Shown: positions 47,063-47,193 of the stretch, piece after piece
Layout of the letters: each line of letters starts with the position of its first letter
Position numbering within the stretch: position 1 is the stretch's first letter
Origin: Pseudomonadota bacterium
GTDB taxonomy: Bacteria > Pseudomonadota > Alphaproteobacteria > Rhizobiales > Xanthobacteraceae
Reading direction: 5' to 3'
NCBI GenBank assembly: GCA_023388935.1
Contig: JAEWFG010000117.1
Location: 1-47,193 of the forward strand
DNA length: 47,193 bases
The notes under the pieces: generated by a model
What the model saw: only the letters and a program-made list of their open reading frames with translations
The model's database searches: none
Told to the model about the DNA's origin: nothing
Made by a program: the position numbers and the translations under genes

Positions 47063-47193
47063 ATGTCCTACCGCTCCTCCTGGATGACCGAAGAGCTCGA
47101 CGTCTTCCGCGACCAGTTCCGGAAATATCTCGCCAAGGATCTGGCGCCGCATGCCGAGAAATGGCGCGAGCAGAAGATGGTCGACCGCTTCGC
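47063..47193 (+). CDS. Acyl-CoA dehydrogenase, N-terminal part
   Basis: The first 43 codons of a gene running off the right edge: MSYRSSWMTEELDVFRDQFR, then KYLAKDLAPHAEKWREQKMV. This amphipathic start, with a helix ending H-A-E-K-W, is the standard N-terminus of acyl-CoA dehydrogenases (FAD enzymes that introduce a trans double bond in acyl-CoA). A GAGGT ribosome site precedes the ATG. The catalytic base and FAD contacts lie outside the window, so the chain-length class cannot be told. Confidence 0.85.
   Translation, partial: MSYRSSWMTEELDVFRDQFRKYLAKDLAPHAEKWREQKMVDRF

Noticed and set aside
1..47193. CRISPR array, tRNA/rRNA genes, prophage or toxin-antitoxin module
   Set aside because: No regularly spaced repeats, no tRNA-like cloverleaf with a CCA region, no structural phage genes and no convincing small toxin/antitoxin pair were found by reading both strands.

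Overview
The window looks like chromosomal DNA of an alphaproteobacterium of the Bradyrhizobium group (Nitrobacteraceae). The grounds are the high GC, the dense alphaproteobacterial-style gene content, a FixK/FNR-type box, and many palindromic intergenic repeats of the kind common in Bradyrhizobium and relatives (for example the CGTCATTGCGAG...CTCGCAATGACG element). This is a judgement from reading; no database search was run. I found no rRNA, tRNA, CRISPR array, insertion sequence or prophage.

Left part (1-8.7 kb): the 5' end of a K+/H+ antiporter gene faces a MscS-type channel gene. Next come map (methionine aminopeptidase) and radC, separated by about 2.6 kb that looks inserted or rearranged. 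That segment holds the 3' stump of an alpha/beta hydrolase gene, a divergent pair (a DUF417/RclC-like membrane protein and an RclR-like AraC regulator keeping both expected redox cysteines), and the 3' stump of a DMT-type transporter gene. After radC come a glycine-zipper exported protein, a small unknown protein and a lysozyme-like protein, the last two separated by nested palindromes.

Middle part (8.7-31.8 kb): a tightly overlapping operon encodes an NMT1-type ABC importer, a 2-hydroxyacid dehydrogenase and a two-domain AprI/Inh-like protein, with a divergent creatininase-family gene. A second transport operon encodes an outer-membrane protein that fuses a small beta-barrel to an OprB-type porin, a duplicated ABC permease, and an ATPase with a C-terminal extension, but no binding protein. 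Then follow a CBS-domain (CorB/CNNM) protein, a 43-residue membrane protein behind a perfect FixK-type box, a PilZ protein, a membrane-anchored FMN glutamate-synthase-like protein, a patatin, ferredoxin-NADP reductase (fpr), an ATP-grasp enzyme, an operon pairing an amino-acid periplasmic binding protein with a dicarboxylate-family symporter, a CurA-like reductase and a protein with three identical-pattern cysteine repeats.

Right part (32-47 kb): a catabolic cluster encodes a flavin monooxygenase, an aryl-CoA ligase, a MarR regulator, a zeta-GST maleylpyruvate isomerase and gentisate 1,2-dioxygenase. This fits CoA-dependent conversion of an aromatic acid (salicylate-like) to gentisate followed by ring cleavage. 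Closely related 18-bp operator-like sites precede both outer genes. Beside it lies a NitT/TauT-type ABC importer with an FAD oxidoreductase and a divergent LysR regulator. The end carries a small exported protein, two glycine-rich repeat proteins, an enoyl-CoA hydratase, a ketopantoate-reductase-like protein, an alpha/beta hydrolase and the start of an acyl-CoA dehydrogenase gene.
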